A DNA stretch of 64,000 bases from Asparagopsis taxiformis (lineage: Eukaryota; Rhodophyta; Florideophyceae; Bonnemaisoniales; Bonnemaisoniaceae), in contig JALQPE010002146.1 of NCBI GenBank assembly GCA_030407315.1, forward strand, positions 34,780-98,779, in the 5' to 3' direction. The first letter of the stretch is position 1. Each line of letters begins with the position of its first letter. The position numbers and the translations under genes are program-made. Positions 9,586 to 19,432 of this stretch are shown piece after piece. The notes beneath the pieces were generated by a model. It was given only the letters and a program-made list of their open reading frames with translations, had not been told where the DNA came from and searched no databases.

Positions 9586-10165
9586 AATAGTCTGACTCCA
9601 AAATAGCAATGGCAGAGCGACGATAGGATGCGAATAGCGGGGATGTCCACGCGCGCATGCGGTTCACCGCAGGGAAACGCAACTTTCTCAGGTCTATGGG
9701 CTCTAACGTACGCGTTCGTTTATTGACTTGAAATATCCAGCAAAGCAAATAGATTTTGAAAGTCAAATTCCCATTTCCGCCGCATGTTTCACCAAGTGTA
9801 AACTCCAATGCTTACTCGGCTTGAACGTTCTTTATAGTCCGACTTATCAATACCTCGTCAATTGATACAATTCAACGACGCCGCCACATAAAATGGATAT
9901 CCAAAGTTTGTACAAGTCATCTTCTGGTGAACCAATGCAGAAATGGCATCGAACAAATTATTCTGGCAGACGATCTTGACCAAGTCTCACACAACCACCA
10001 CACTGAAAACCTACCAGCACTGTGAAAGCCATTCTGATCCAAAAGCAACCCAAACAAGCACGTACGGAACGTTACAAAAAACCGAGATCCCAACCCCCAA
10101 CCAACGTCTCAACCGCAGCATCATCTGTCACGCAGCGCACGTTTGCACCGCACCAAACCCAAAAC
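9586..10165. other. Intergenic stretch, promoter of the CBS-PB1-TPR gene
   Basis: These 580 bases lie between the CBS-PB1-TPR start and the TMEM53-like 3' end. The short open frames here (for example at 9943) have no recognisable protein character. No RNA gene is seen. Confidence 0.4.
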
Positions 10166-11011
10166 TCAATCGCGCGAGAAACTCCACGCCGCGAGCCCAC
10201 GCAGTTCCCTGGTCTTTGTAACGGCGGGGAGACAGAGGTCAGAAATGCGTGCAGTATATTCGGTGGGATACTTTCTCAATAACATGACATGCTCTGCATC
10301 CTGCACGCGCCACATGCGGGCATCATGGCCATTGGCGCGTCGTTCCTGCACGAGCGCATCGATTCTTTCCGCGTCCAACAGGGCGTCCATTTCGGAGTAG
10401 ACGTAGAGTTCCGGGACGTCATAATCAGCGGATCTGAAATCGTCCCAAAACGCGTTCTGAAAGTCTCCCCAGCCGATGCGAATGAGGGCCGAGTAGATGA
10501 GAAAGAGCATGTACACGATGCAGCGGAGATACTTTGGCACCTGCAGTCCCTCGTTCATCGAGGTTGCGATCGCCCGCACGTGCAGATAGCACGGGGCCGA
10601 GTCGAATATAACGGCGGAAAGCGCCTTTTGCACGGGGGTGTAGACGGGGGAATCGGCGAATATGCGCGGGAGATGCGGGGCGGATACGGCGCCGCCGTTG
10701 GAGAAATACATAAACACCAGAGCGCCGTCCGTGAGACGCGGGTTGGCGCAGAGGATTTGCAGGACGGATTCGAGGTGTTGACGGGAGAGATTTTGGACGT
10801 TTGGCGCGTACATAATGCTCATGGGGATGATGTATTGCACGGTGTTGAAGTGCATCGATTCGAATATGGCGCCGTACTTGGATAGATTGCGCTGCGAGCT
10901 ACCGATCCATCCGGCGAGAACGGCAGTCGGATTGGGGTTGGCGCGCTGCTCGTGTTGGAGTTTGATGCATACCTTGTCGCCGAACGACGTCGTTTCGGTG
11001 TACGTCTCCAT
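10166..11011 (-). CDS. TMEM53/DUF829 family alpha/beta-hydrolase-like protein
   Basis: This is a 281-residue protein of the TMEM53 (DUF829) family, which has an alpha/beta hydrolase fold. Seen: an N-terminal strand then AVLAGWIGSSQRNLSKYG (the GWxG motif typical of the family), YIIPMSIMYAP, the nucleophile elbow FMYFSNGGA (Ser in SNGG), then ELYVYSEMDALLDAERID (candidate acid) and DAEHVMLLRKYPTEY (candidate His). A hydrophobic segment near residues 175-195 (CIVYMLFLIYSALIRIGW) may insert in a membrane; animal TMEM53 is a nuclear envelope protein. The exact substrate is unknown for the whole family. Start is ATG at 11009-11011. No intron is needed. Confidence 0.85.
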   Translation of the reverse strand: METYTETTSFGDKVCIKLQHEQRANPNPTAVLAGWIGSSQRNLSKYGAIFESMHFNTVQYIIPMSIMYAPNVQNLSRQHLESVLQILCANPRLTDGALVFMYFSNGGAVSAPHLPRIFADSPVYTPVQKALSAVIFDSAPCYLHVRAIATSMNEGLQVPKYLRCIVYMLFLIYSALIRIGWGDFQNAFWDDFRSADYDVPELYVYSEMDALLDAERIDALVQERRANGHDARMWRVQDAEHVMLLRKYPTEYTARISDLCLPAVTKTRELRGLAAWSFSRD

Positions 11012-12022
11012 GGCGGGGGGTCGGCGGCGGTGTGATGGTTGTGGTGATGCTCCGACCCGGATGTGTGGGCGATGTGCGCAGAGGCGGTTGGGGGGTTTTT
11101 GAAGCGCGGTATATCATGGTTGGTGATGGCGGCTATGATGGAGATGGTGGTTGTTTGTGCATGTTTGATGTGTGGGCGCGGTTGATTTGATGGTCAGGTC
11201 GGACAGGGTGCAATGATGCATCGTGGCGAGATTTTGGTACACGTGGATTGTTATGGAGCTATACTGGCGTTCCATAACAGTTTTGCGATGGACGTGTATC
11301 ACAGGCGTGGATGACGCGTCCGGACGGCTTTTTCTTGTTTCTGTACCATGATGCGTGGCGCGCCCATTCCCGCGCGCGACGGCCTGCCGCATGTCTTGCT
11401 GGTATATCCGAAGTATGTTCGGCGCTGCGCGTGGGAATGGGCTGAAAGGATGTGACTTGGGGCGAATTTGTATGACGTGGCGCGTGCGGATGCAGAGGAT
11501 GCTGGACGATCTGCGTATGTTTGATTGTGTGGTTTACAGACATGGCATAGATTTTTATCCAGTGTCCGCGTCGGTTTGGATGATCGGTTGCTCCGTAGTT
11601 GTGCTACGTGCCTGAATCTGCTACTTGTAGAACCGAGTGTTCCGGGAAGACGATCGGGAGCGCCCGCATCGGTGCGAGTGCAGCTCAACTGGATCTGTAT
11701 GGATAGCCGTGGAAAGAAACGTAAATGGCACAGCTGGAGGACATGGTGTGTGGTGGAGGCGCATACAGCTGTGCTGGTATTTTCTGGACGCCGTCTGTCT
11801 GATAGACCGCGTCGTGATGGCTACAACCTAAATGAATCGCAATGATAAAGTTTTGCATTGTGCCACCGTTTCGACTGATAGCCGATCTACATCTTCCCAG
11901 TTGCGACATTATTTCGGAATAGCTCATGATCAGCGAACGAAAGCATCCTCCGAGAGGCGAGAAGAAAGATGACGTCGATATTCGCGACCAATTCGAATGC
12001 ATCCACCCGCGACGTGCAGCTG

Positions 12023-12301
12023 CGAAAATAGCGTGCTGCCGAATTGGCGTTGCATGAGGCGTGCCTGTGCGATATAAATCCCAGGATGGCTGCACGGACA
12101 GAGCGATATCATCACACGGGTCTGCAAGGCGCTTTTTGAACAAGACGCCAACGAATCGGTATGTATTTTCATTGTGGTTCCAACAAGCGTCAAAACGTCT
12201 TATCCTTCACATTTCCACGTTTGTCCCATGTCCACCAGATGCGGGTCGGATCGCTGGCGTCGCGCGGACTGCACGCACGCTCGAAGAGGGTAGTGATGTA
12301 G
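12023..12301 (+). other. Left copy of an inverted, transcription-unit-like repeat
   Basis: This copy aligns, in reverse complement, with 13,704-13,990. Shared features in order: GCCTGTG(C/G)GATA, TATAAAT (12,073-12,079), GTCTGCAA(A/G)GC(A/G)CT, GAATCG|GTATGTATTTTCATTG (a perfect 5' splice signal at 12,158/12,159), CTTATCCTTCACATTT inside the putative intron, and a 3' acceptor (CCACCAG at 12,238). The putative intron is 80 bp (12,159-12,238). The frame homologous to the right copy (VCKAL...NES, then SLASRGLHARS and stop at 12,301) has no in-frame ATG in this copy, so it may be a decayed paralogue or a non-coding transcript. Confidence 0.4.
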
Positions 12302-13703
12302 CAGGAGCAGGGATGCGCGATGATGAATGGGTACGAGCGTAGATGAGGTGTATGTAAACTGAACTGATGTCGATTCTTGCACGTGTTTTCAGCTCGGCGG
12401 TAGGGAATGGACTGTTTGGTCGTTGGCGGGTGGAGGATGATCATCTACGGCTGCGGTGTGTCGGTAGGATTGCGTCTGGGTGTATGGGGTCGTGCGGCGT
12501 GTTGATGGGAGGGAGAGTCGAATAGATTGGGGTTATTTACATCTCGGATGTTGCGGTGCATTACGTCGGGTATGCTACTACCGGCTCGTGTTTCTATGCA
12601 AGACGGTCTAGATCTTTCGACATTTTGGCGCGCGGCGCAGAAGTTGCGCGGAACGCATGGAGACGGGCGTGGACTGGAGGGTGCGGGATGGGGCTTGATT
12701 GTGATCGGTGGGATTTGTGTACTGGGATGTGCCAGATGTGCGCGGATGTATGCTCGAGTTGGGATACGTCCAGCCGGGCATCTATCAGAGCGAGGTCGCC
12801 GATAGCAATTGGGTTTTGAGCTAGGTGCGAGGTATGTCGGTTGCAGTGGTATGCGGCTATCTGTCCGTGCTGCGCTGTGTTCTCGCCATGGACCAGAGCG
12901 AATGCACGCGAAAGGGGGCGGAGGTGAGGCGGGTGTTGGCGGTGGGATGAAGTGGTCCGGCGATGGTTTCAGGGGATGCAAACTGGTCTGCGGATGGTGT
13001 CGGTGGTTTGGTTGTGACAAATCTGCGAGATAATTCGATTTGTATTGATTGGAGTCAAATTTGGCGCGCGACGGCTACTCAGAATACGCTGCTACTCGCA
13101 TGTTTCGCGTTGTCATGGAAACATTTCCAGTACCGCTTTGGTGAATCCAAGGTGAAGGATATCAAGCTCAATGTCTCTCGCCGTCTTCTGTATAGAAACG
13201 GTGACCACTTACAGTAGGCAACGTTTCGCGTAATCTGGAAAAGTCGTGCACATGAGAACCAAATGGCACGGGCGGTGGGAATGGCGCGGCGCGGCGCAGT
13301 GGCTGGTGATTGGTCAATTTATGCAAACTTGTTCAAGCGCACAAATTATTCACGCATTGACGATTTACAAGTTGCGCGAGACCGATATGGCGCAGCAGAA
13401 CAGAGCAGAACAGAGCAGAGCATGCCGGTGATGAGATTGCAATTCGACATGGACGTCTCAAATTGGCCTAATTGCCGTGCGTTTCGCGCTCAAATCGATG
13501 TCGTGTCCAAACAGCGGAGGAGATGGTCGTTGCCACCGCGGTTTCAGTCTCCCAACTTTGCGTGCTCAAGCAATGAATGAATATTGTCCAAATCAGCTCA
13601 TTTACATACACTTTCGAGGCGTGGACAATTGATGATGCAAACGATGTGCTCAGTTCAAGCCTACATCGCTTCATATCAGTTGTTTCCGCTCCTACATCTT
13701 CCC

Positions 13704-13906
13704 CTAATCTTCTTCCAATCGGCCATGACGTCTACATGAAGCCGTCGATTCCAACTCCACCTAGCAGAAGCAGAATGAAAAACGCGGAAAATGTGAAGGA
13801 TAAGATGTTTCTCAAAAGCTTGTATCACAATGAAAATACATACCGATTCCTTCGCTCCTAGTTGTGCGCGCAGTGCTTTGCAGACTCGTACGAGAATCCC
13901 ACCCAT
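13704..13906 (-). CDS. Candidate 39-residue two-exon micro-gene (right copy of inverted repeat)
   Basis: Exon 1 runs from ATG (13,904-13,906) to 13,844 and ends GAATCG|GTATGT. The putative 83-bp intron (13,761-13,843) ends in CTGCTAG. Exon 2 continues to TAG at 13,704. A TATAAA lies 18 bases before the ATG (13,924-13,929). The spliced product would begin MGGILVRVCKALRAQLGAKE and end RRHGRLEED. Similarity to the left copy covers the promoter-like part, both exon edges and the intron, and the two putative introns are close in length to the SmE introns (71, 77 bp). Whether it is translated is uncertain: with the TATA so near the ATG, transcription would start around or after this ATG, which argues for a non-coding RNA instead. 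Confidence 0.3.
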
Positions 13907-15224
13907 CCCTTCATCTCCGCCAATTTATATCTATCTATCCCACAGGCATGGAATTGGAGCTGCAACAAGCACTCGGCACGAGCATAATTTCAAGCTAGTA
14001 CCGCGAAAATTTTATCCCTGTTCGCTGACAGGACCTGCCAACACTCCTTGAAGTACCCTAGAACCGTATCGCCTCCCTAAACATGCATGCTTTCAGTGGC
14101 AGGTGATGGCCGAGCAACCTTCCAGACGGCTATTTTCTCCGACGCCAGAGGCCCCGGAGAACATGGCCACTGCAAGCCCCGATTCTGGCAGGTGCCCGTC
14201 CTGCATCTCGCGGCGTGAATGACAGGCCGATGGAACGCAGCATGTAGGAATGTGCCCAAATTTGTCTGGTCGAACCCTGCCTGATACATGGTATCTGCGC
14301 GAGCGAGCTTTGGTTTGACACATGCCAAACCTGCACTCTAGAAATCGACATTTTCGACTGCTGTGTCGTGTGAATGTGCGCGTGGCTCGCAAATCATGAC
14401 GGTGTACAAGGTCGCGCCGATAGGTCGGTCTGGATGAGGCAACAAGGATGGTCGCATGTGTAAGGTGCTTGATGAGGTTGTTGAATGACGGTCTCAAATG
14501 GACCTTTCATATCCGACACCCATTGGCCCGACGTGTCATATATCCAATTGTTCTATACGACTCGACGCTTTCTTCCTCGTCTTCTGCTGATAACGTGGTT
14601 CCCCTTCCGCCTGCCCGTATCGCTCACGGATGCACTGTCAATACGGCTGCCATTCGTCGTGTTGCCCCGGTTGTTGCAGACTACTATGGATGCCGCGCTT
14701 TGGAGACTTTCAAGTGGTGAAATGGAGCGATATGTACGCGTCAATTTAGGATTTAGAGGTTGGTGTCACGTCATGCACATGGGATAAAAGTGGAGGAGAC
14801 AAACTGGAATACTTCCAATTTGAGATGATGACCGGCCATAGTACACGTCAACTTGGGTAATTAAGATCAACGTTGTAGATTCAAGTATCGATATGTCCCA
14901 CTACACCAGAGTCGCCCTCTCTTCCACGACGCATCCTTATTGTCGCCACGCATGACATGCAGCATAGTCCACGCAGTTGCACGAAGATGTGTCCACTACT
15001 ATACTCCATGGTAAGGCAAAGCAACGTATAGTCCAACGCGGGCCATTTCATAGCCCAAAGAAAGACCTCAAATGAATATACGCGTCGCACGAGCATCGAC
15101 AATTCCCGCAATGTCAAGCAGCAAACGACTTAGCTCTCACCCCAGCTGCACAACTTCCATCTTCGACGAATATGCATCTCCATATGAAACAGACGCATCA
15201 CATCACATAAACCCCTCATCTCGC

Positions 15225-15230
15225 TATAAA
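15225..15230 (+). promoter_or_regulatory. TATA box of TIMP-like gene 1
   Basis: TATAAA in the context CTCGCTATAAAACCC, 54 bases before the ATG of the TIMP-like gene at 15,284. Its counterpart before TIMP-like gene 2 has a similar spacing. Confidence 0.6.
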
Positions 15231-15283
15231 ACCCATCAGAGCACCCTTCCAATTCGAAACATCGCATCCACCAGCCACCAAAA

Positions 15284-15895
15284 ATGAAGCATCTCTTCCT
15301 CCTGCTAGCCTTCACGCTCTTCCTAACCCACCGCAGCGCAACAGCATGCACCTGTCTGCCACTAACCTTCGAGGACGCGTACGAAGACGCCAACTCAGTG
15401 GTGATCGCACGCGTGGAAACCATCCGACCGCAGATCCCCTACTGCGTCCCAAAGCCCTGCAACATCGTGTGCGTCACGGCGCCATGCGTCTGTCCGAGCC
15501 AGCCGTGCAGCGATCTCTGTCCGCATGGAGTCTATCCCTGCAAGGGCGTTGAATTAGCGCCTCCTCAGTCTGGAAATATTGTGTATGGATTCAAATTCCT
15601 ACATTTGTTCAAGGGATGCCCGCCCATCACGGTTGGCAGCGGTTTGTTTGAAGGCCTCACCGCCGCTCAGAGCGCCGCTTGTGGTGTTTCGTTTTCGATC
15701 GGTGATGAGGTCATGCTGAATTTACCACCGCCTACTTTCACTAGACCGGTCGGTGTGTCGATCTTCTATTCGCTTAATATTTGTCAGATGCATCGTCTCA
15801 CCTCTAGTCTCACGAAGAAGGAGTGGTGGTTTTTGCGCGAGCAGAGCTCGAAACCGGACAATATGTGCCGTCATCATTTGGAGGTGGCTGCGTAG
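15284..15895 (+). CDS. Secreted TIMP/NTR-domain-like protein 1
   Basis: This 203-residue precursor has a clear signal peptide (MKHLFLLLAFTLFLTHRSAT, cleavage expected before or near CTC). The mature protein begins ACTCLPLTFEDAYEDANSVV followed by IARVETI. The Cys-x-Cys start followed by a beta strand with ARV is the signature of tissue inhibitors of metalloproteinases and other NTR domains, where the free N-terminal Cys chelates the protease zinc. A Cys/Pro-rich insertion follows (CVPKPCNIVCVTAPCVCPSQ, then PCSDLCPHG), then FKFLHLFKGCPP, CGVSFSIGDEVMLNL and further Cys. It probably acts outside the cell. An inhibitory role is inferred from family only. It is convergent with a second TIMP-like gene at 16,712-17,269. 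Confidence 0.75.
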   Translation: MKHLFLLLAFTLFLTHRSATACTCLPLTFEDAYEDANSVVIARVETIRPQIPYCVPKPCNIVCVTAPCVCPSQPCSDLCPHGVYPCKGVELAPPQSGNIVYGFKFLHLFKGCPPITVGSGLFEGLTAAQSAACGVSFSIGDEVMLNLPPPTFTRPVGVSIFYSLNICQMHRLTSSLTKKEWWFLREQSSKPDNMCRHHLEVAA

Positions 15896-16711
15896 TGTGG
15901 GTTGAATAGTCGTGTATGTTTTAGAGCGCTTTGGAGGGAATTAAGTTGATATGTTGCTAATGTGCCCATGCTTGTGGCGTGATAAATGTTTGTCGCATCA
16001 ATCGGTGGTTCAGAGGTTGCTGATAGGCAAAAGTGCGTAAGCGGTAGATTCGACAATGGTAGCTCAGTGTAGTGTCGTTGCTTGCACGCACATTCATTTT
16101 GATAGGAATCATGTTCATATGACGGCTCTGGAACGATCATGAACCGTCCGAGCTTACTATGAATTTGTCGAAAACAAAAGTGCGGACTGCAGTGAACATT
16201 GCTGCAAAACGATTTGGTTACCTGTTGTGGATTCAGGAAATGAAGACGTCATTGCAGCTGACGGCTTGTATTGCATGTCCATCTGGCTGGACAGCTGCAA
16301 CTAAGGAACAATCGCCAAGCATCGTAAATCCATGAGTTGGAGTAAAAAAATTGTCATCCCTTGTGATATATACCTGTTTCAAGTCTTGTTCAAGTGTAAC
16401 TTGCAATAACACGCGCTTCCCGGGAGAAGCGAGATGAGCAACTCGGGGCGATAGTACCAACTAAATTGAGATTACATCAACACATGAGAATCCATCGATT
16501 GATGAAACAATGCTACACACAGATAAATTCCTTGTTCAAATCTTGCAGGCCAACTTTTAATATCATCACAGCGATGTACGATACCAGTCAATACGACACT
16601 AAACATCTAAAACACCAATAACACCATACGATTCAAACGCATTTGCATCTCCATAACCAACTCGCGCCAATGCACCCAACATACACAACAAAGCTGGTCA
16701 CGCGCAACATC
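15896..16711. other. Intergenic stretch between the two TIMP-like genes
   Basis: These 816 bases separate the two convergent TIMP-like genes and should hold both 3' ends. A TGGTAGCTCAGT string at about 16,058 recalls a tRNA A-box but no cloverleaf follows. No gene is recognised. Confidence 0.4.
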
Positions 16712-17269
16712 TCACATCATGCAACGATTCTCCGGCAGTCTCGACCTCCTCCTCAGAAACGCTCTCTGAGGCTTCGACACCGCACTCCACAACAGATGCT
16801 GTGCGCAGCTCGACAGTCTAAAGAACCTGCGCGGGTTTTGGCCGGTTATAATCGGCCCGAGGTACAGCAGATATTGCTCGTCTTGCTGGAGACGTATGCC
16901 GCACAAAGCGGGGCCTATGAGACTGGTGGCGAAGAACACGGGCGACTTTGCAGCGCAACCGCGGAACGTCCGGATGACGCGTAGCTTGTAAATGGCAGTA
17001 AAACCGAATGGCAGCGGGAAGACACACGGAGGACGCGGCGGACGCGGTGACAGTGTCGTGGACTCGGCGCTTGGCAGCGGGACGAGTTGGTCGTTACATG
17101 GCGGTGGCGTGGGAAGTGGAGGAATTTCAACAGAGATGACGCGTACACGAACCACGGAGAGCGAGGACTTGAAACGATCGCGGAAGGTTTGTGGTGGCGT
17201 GCAGAGACAGGCGGCTGTTGAGGTTGCGAGGAGGAGGAAGAAGAGGAGGGCGATGTGTTTAGTGGTCAT
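16712..17269 (-). CDS. Secreted TIMP/NTR-domain-like protein 2
   Basis: This is a 185-residue precursor with signal peptide MTTKHIALLFFLLLATSTAA and a mature start of CLCTPPQTF. It again shows Cys-x-Cys directly after cleavage, then a strand (SSLSVVRVRVISVEI), a Pro-rich insertion, YKLRVIRTFRGCAAKSPVFF, LCGIRLQQDEQYLLYLGPI and FFRLSSCAQHLL. The order CxC, xVRV, FRGC, LCG and SSC parallels TIMP/NTR domains and the paralogue at 15,284. The two differ greatly in sequence, so the duplication is old or both are fast evolving. Start is ATG at 17,267-17,269. A TATAAA lies 60 bases upstream. Function as metalloproteinase inhibitor is inferred, not shown. Confidence 0.7.
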   Translation of the reverse strand: MTTKHIALLFFLLLATSTAACLCTPPQTFRDRFKSSLSVVRVRVISVEIPPLPTPPPCNDQLVPLPSAESTTLSPRPPRPPCVFPLPFGFTAIYKLRVIRTFRGCAAKSPVFFATSLIGPALCGIRLQQDEQYLLYLGPIITGQNPRRFFRLSSCAQHLLWSAVSKPQRAFLRRRSRLPENRCMM

Positions 17270-17329
17270 TTTGGGGGTGTGCGTGATGCTGTTTGTTGCT
17301 TTGTAGGTTGCAACGGTTGGTGTGTGGTG

Positions 17330-17335
17330 TTTATA
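17330..17335 (-). promoter_or_regulatory. TATA box of TIMP-like gene 2
   Basis: TATAAA on the minus strand in the context TCTCGTATAAACACC, about 60 bases before the ATG at 17,269. The spacing is close to that of TIMP-like gene 1 (54 bases). Confidence 0.5.
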
Positions 17336-17906
17336 CGAGATTGTGGATGTGAAATATCGCGTGTATGGACTGCTGATGCTGATGAGCAGGTACAGATGGG
17401 ACCGGCGAGATAGGATGTGAAATCAACGAGGATAATAAGGTGGTTGTCGCATTGGGTAGCACGGAATTTGACGGATGCATCGGTCTGGGCGAGGCGGTGT
17501 CTAGTTTGGGCGCACGGTTGAATTGTTCACACATGATCGTACGGCAGACAAGAGGAGAAAATTACATGCAGTGAGGTGGTCGTCATTGTTGCTTGTGACG
17601 GAGATGTCGCAAAGTGGATTGCACGCCGGGGGATCGTTGGCGATAAAGAAAGATATTGTACCGGTCGGAGGCGGATTTTGTCGATGGGTACTCTTGGCGG
17701 ACAAGGGTGTCTTGGGAAGACTTTGGCAATACACGTCTGCGTCGCTGTGCATAGTTCTCAAAAGCATGTTTTCCAAAAATGGCACGCGATTGGTCCAATT
17801 GATAGCCGTCTACTTTGTCACTATGCGCATGTCGACCAGCGCTGCGCATGCGCGTCGTTGAGTCTCAACCGTCTCGACTTGTCCGACCGTTGCAACCAGA
17901 CCCAAC

Positions 17907-18312
17907 ATGGCGTCCAAAAGCCAGAAGATCATGACTGTGCCCATTGTATGTTGCTTACAATCTGCAGCCAGGATGTGCGGACAATTGGTATCTAACCGTG
18001 CGATGCGCATGCATAGAACCTCATCTTTCGATTTCTACAAAACAGGACGCGTATAGAGATCTGGCTCTTCGACAATACAGACAGAATTCAAGGCTTCATA
18101 ATTGTTCGTCCATGCATCCACACTAGATACTTTGTCATCTTTACGAGCGCGCTAACCACGACTGCTTCTAATCTGCACAGGGTTTCGACGAATACATGAA
18201 CCTGGTACTGGACGACGCCGTAGAAATCGACCAGAGCCAAAGCAGAACAACCAAACTGGGCCGAATCCTGCTCAAAGGCGACACCGTAACTATGCTAACA
18301 GCCGCTCCGTAA
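17907..18312 (+). CDS. SNRPE: Spliceosomal Sm protein E, three exons
   Basis: SmE is part of the heptameric Sm ring on U1, U2, U4 and U5 snRNAs. The gene is spliced. Exon 1 is 17,907-17,945 ([13 protein letters not shown]), intron 1 is 17,946-18,016 (71 bp, GTATGT...TAG), exon 2 is 18,017-18,103 (begins [18 protein letters not shown]), intron 2 is 18,104-18,180 (77 bp, GTTCGT...CACAG), and exon 3 is 18,181-18,312 (begins [17 protein letters not shown], ends [13 protein letters not shown]). The 85-residue product covers both Sm motifs, including the Sm2 core GRILLKGD. Both introns fall in phase 0. The stop is 58 bp from the convergent PTGES2-like gene. The order of exons and the match to human SmE leave little doubt. 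Confidence 0.93.
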
Positions 18313-18370
18313 CCACACATTATGCACAAACAGCTCCAGTAAACGGCTTTGGTTGTCGACCTCCTGCAAT

Positions 18371-19306
18371 TCAATCAGCTCCTATAATAGCCGCGTCGCC
18401 AATCGCCTCCTTGGTGCTGTCAAACCATTCGCCAAGCCGTTGATTATGGGAGCGAATATCTCGAAATGTATCAAATGTCTCAATCGCTTTTAGCACTCCA
18501 TAAACACTCAGATCGGCCATACCCGGCGTGTCGGAACCGCCCAGAAATTTCCCGCCGCCCTCTTCGATCGCCTCTGTCCATTCCGACATGGCGCGCAAAA
18601 TCTCCTCCCTCTCGTCTCCGATTTCGTACTTGCTCTTCAGCTTTCTCCCGACGAAGAACATCGCCATGGCGCCCGAGTACTTGATCGACGAGCGTTGCCA
18701 CGGCGAAAACTTGCCCTTCTCCGAGATATACTCAAAGGTTTGCAGCGACTCGCGCGCCGACCGGTATATATTGGGCGCGATCAGATGAATAAATCGATCG
18801 TCCAACCACGTCAACCACTTCTCCTGCAGCACATCCGTCGGCTGCTCGATCTGCGTCACATCGCGCAGACGCTCGATCACCTGTCGCGACCCGTTCACCT
18901 GCTGCCCGTCGATGAGCGCGATGGGCACCTTGCGATACGCGTCGGAGAACTGCTTCAATTCTGTCTTTCGCAACGGGTCGACTTCCACGACGCGATACGG
19001 GATGTTGTGATAGTCCATGTAGGCGCGCACCTTGCAACAGAAGGGACACACTTCGTATTGGTACAGCACAATGTCCGGTGCCGACGGCGACGGCGCAATT
19101 GGAAGCGCATTGTCAGCAAATGCACGCGATACCGATGTAAATGCAGATAATGAAATGGCTGATACCACACAGGTGGTGCGCAGGGATCGCACACTGAAAG
19201 AGGACGGGGCAATGACAGTTGCGGAGGTGCAGCGCAGATGCGACGGATGGCGTAACAGCCGCAGAGATCGAACGATGGTGCGCGGAAGTGCTCGTGGGAG
19301 AGACAT
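18371..19306 (-). CDS. Prostaglandin E synthase 2-like GST/glutaredoxin protein
   Basis: This protein resembles membrane-associated PGE synthase 2: a glutaredoxin-like N-domain followed by a GST C-domain. The active-site CPFC motif lies near residues 87-90 (VLYQYEVCPFCCKVRAYMDY), followed by RVVEVDPLRKTELK, the cis-Pro motif KVPIALIDG and QVNGSRQVIERL. The GST-C part has WLTWLDDRFIHLIAPNIYRS and FLGGSDTPGMADLSVYGVL. I chose ATG at 19,304-19,306 (311 residues). It begins MSLPRALPRTIVRSLRLLRH, a basic amphipathic presequence that suggests a mitochondrial or plastid location. An upstream in-frame ATG at 19,444 would overlap the start of the divergent SET1 gene and is less likely. In algae the physiological substrate is uncertain. 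Confidence 0.85.
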   Translation of the reverse strand: MSLPRALPRTIVRSLRLLRHPSHLRCTSATVIAPSSFSVRSLRTTCVVSAISLSAFTSVSRAFADNALPIAPSPSAPDIVLYQYEVCPFCCKVRAYMDYHNIPYRVVEVDPLRKTELKQFSDAYRKVPIALIDGQQVNGSRQVIERLRDVTQIEQPTDVLQEKWLTWLDDRFIHLIAPNIYRSARESLQTFEYISEKGKFSPWQRSSIKYSGAMAMFFVGRKLKSKYEIGDEREEILRAMSEWTEAIEEGGGKFLGGSDTPGMADLSVYGVLKAIETFDTFRDIRSHNQRLGEWFDSTKEAIGDAAIIGAD

Positions 19307-19432
19307 GGCGCGAGCTGAACTGACGCCCGACGGTTCGAATGTGATCGATCGATCGCTCGGTGACAAAGTTGGAATTTTACTTAATTTGTACTGGCGGTAC
19401 AAGTTGGCGCTATTTCTCAATTTTATGTCACG

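Larger units (their letters stand above)
11012..15283. other. Gene-poor 4.3-kb region
   Basis: No conventional protein gene could be recognised. Open frames are short and in conflicting phases. The only structure I could find is the inverted pair of related units listed separately (about 12,023-12,301 and 13,704-13,990), plus the TIMP-like gene promoter at the right edge. A spliced gene with very short exons or a non-coding RNA cannot be excluded. Confidence 0.4.

Noticed and set aside
12061..12342. Protein-coding gene in the left micro-unit
   Set aside because: The ATG after its TATA box leads to a stop in 18 codons, and the frame homologous to the right copy has no ATG, so I listed the unit but not a CDS.
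11114..12444. Open frames of 80-150 codons on both strands
   Set aside because: Their composition is random-like, they have no recognisable domain, and several overlap each other.
16050..16080. tRNA gene suggested by TGGTAGCTCAGT
   Set aside because: No matching acceptor stem, anticodon arm or B-box (GGTTCGANTCC) follows at the right distance.
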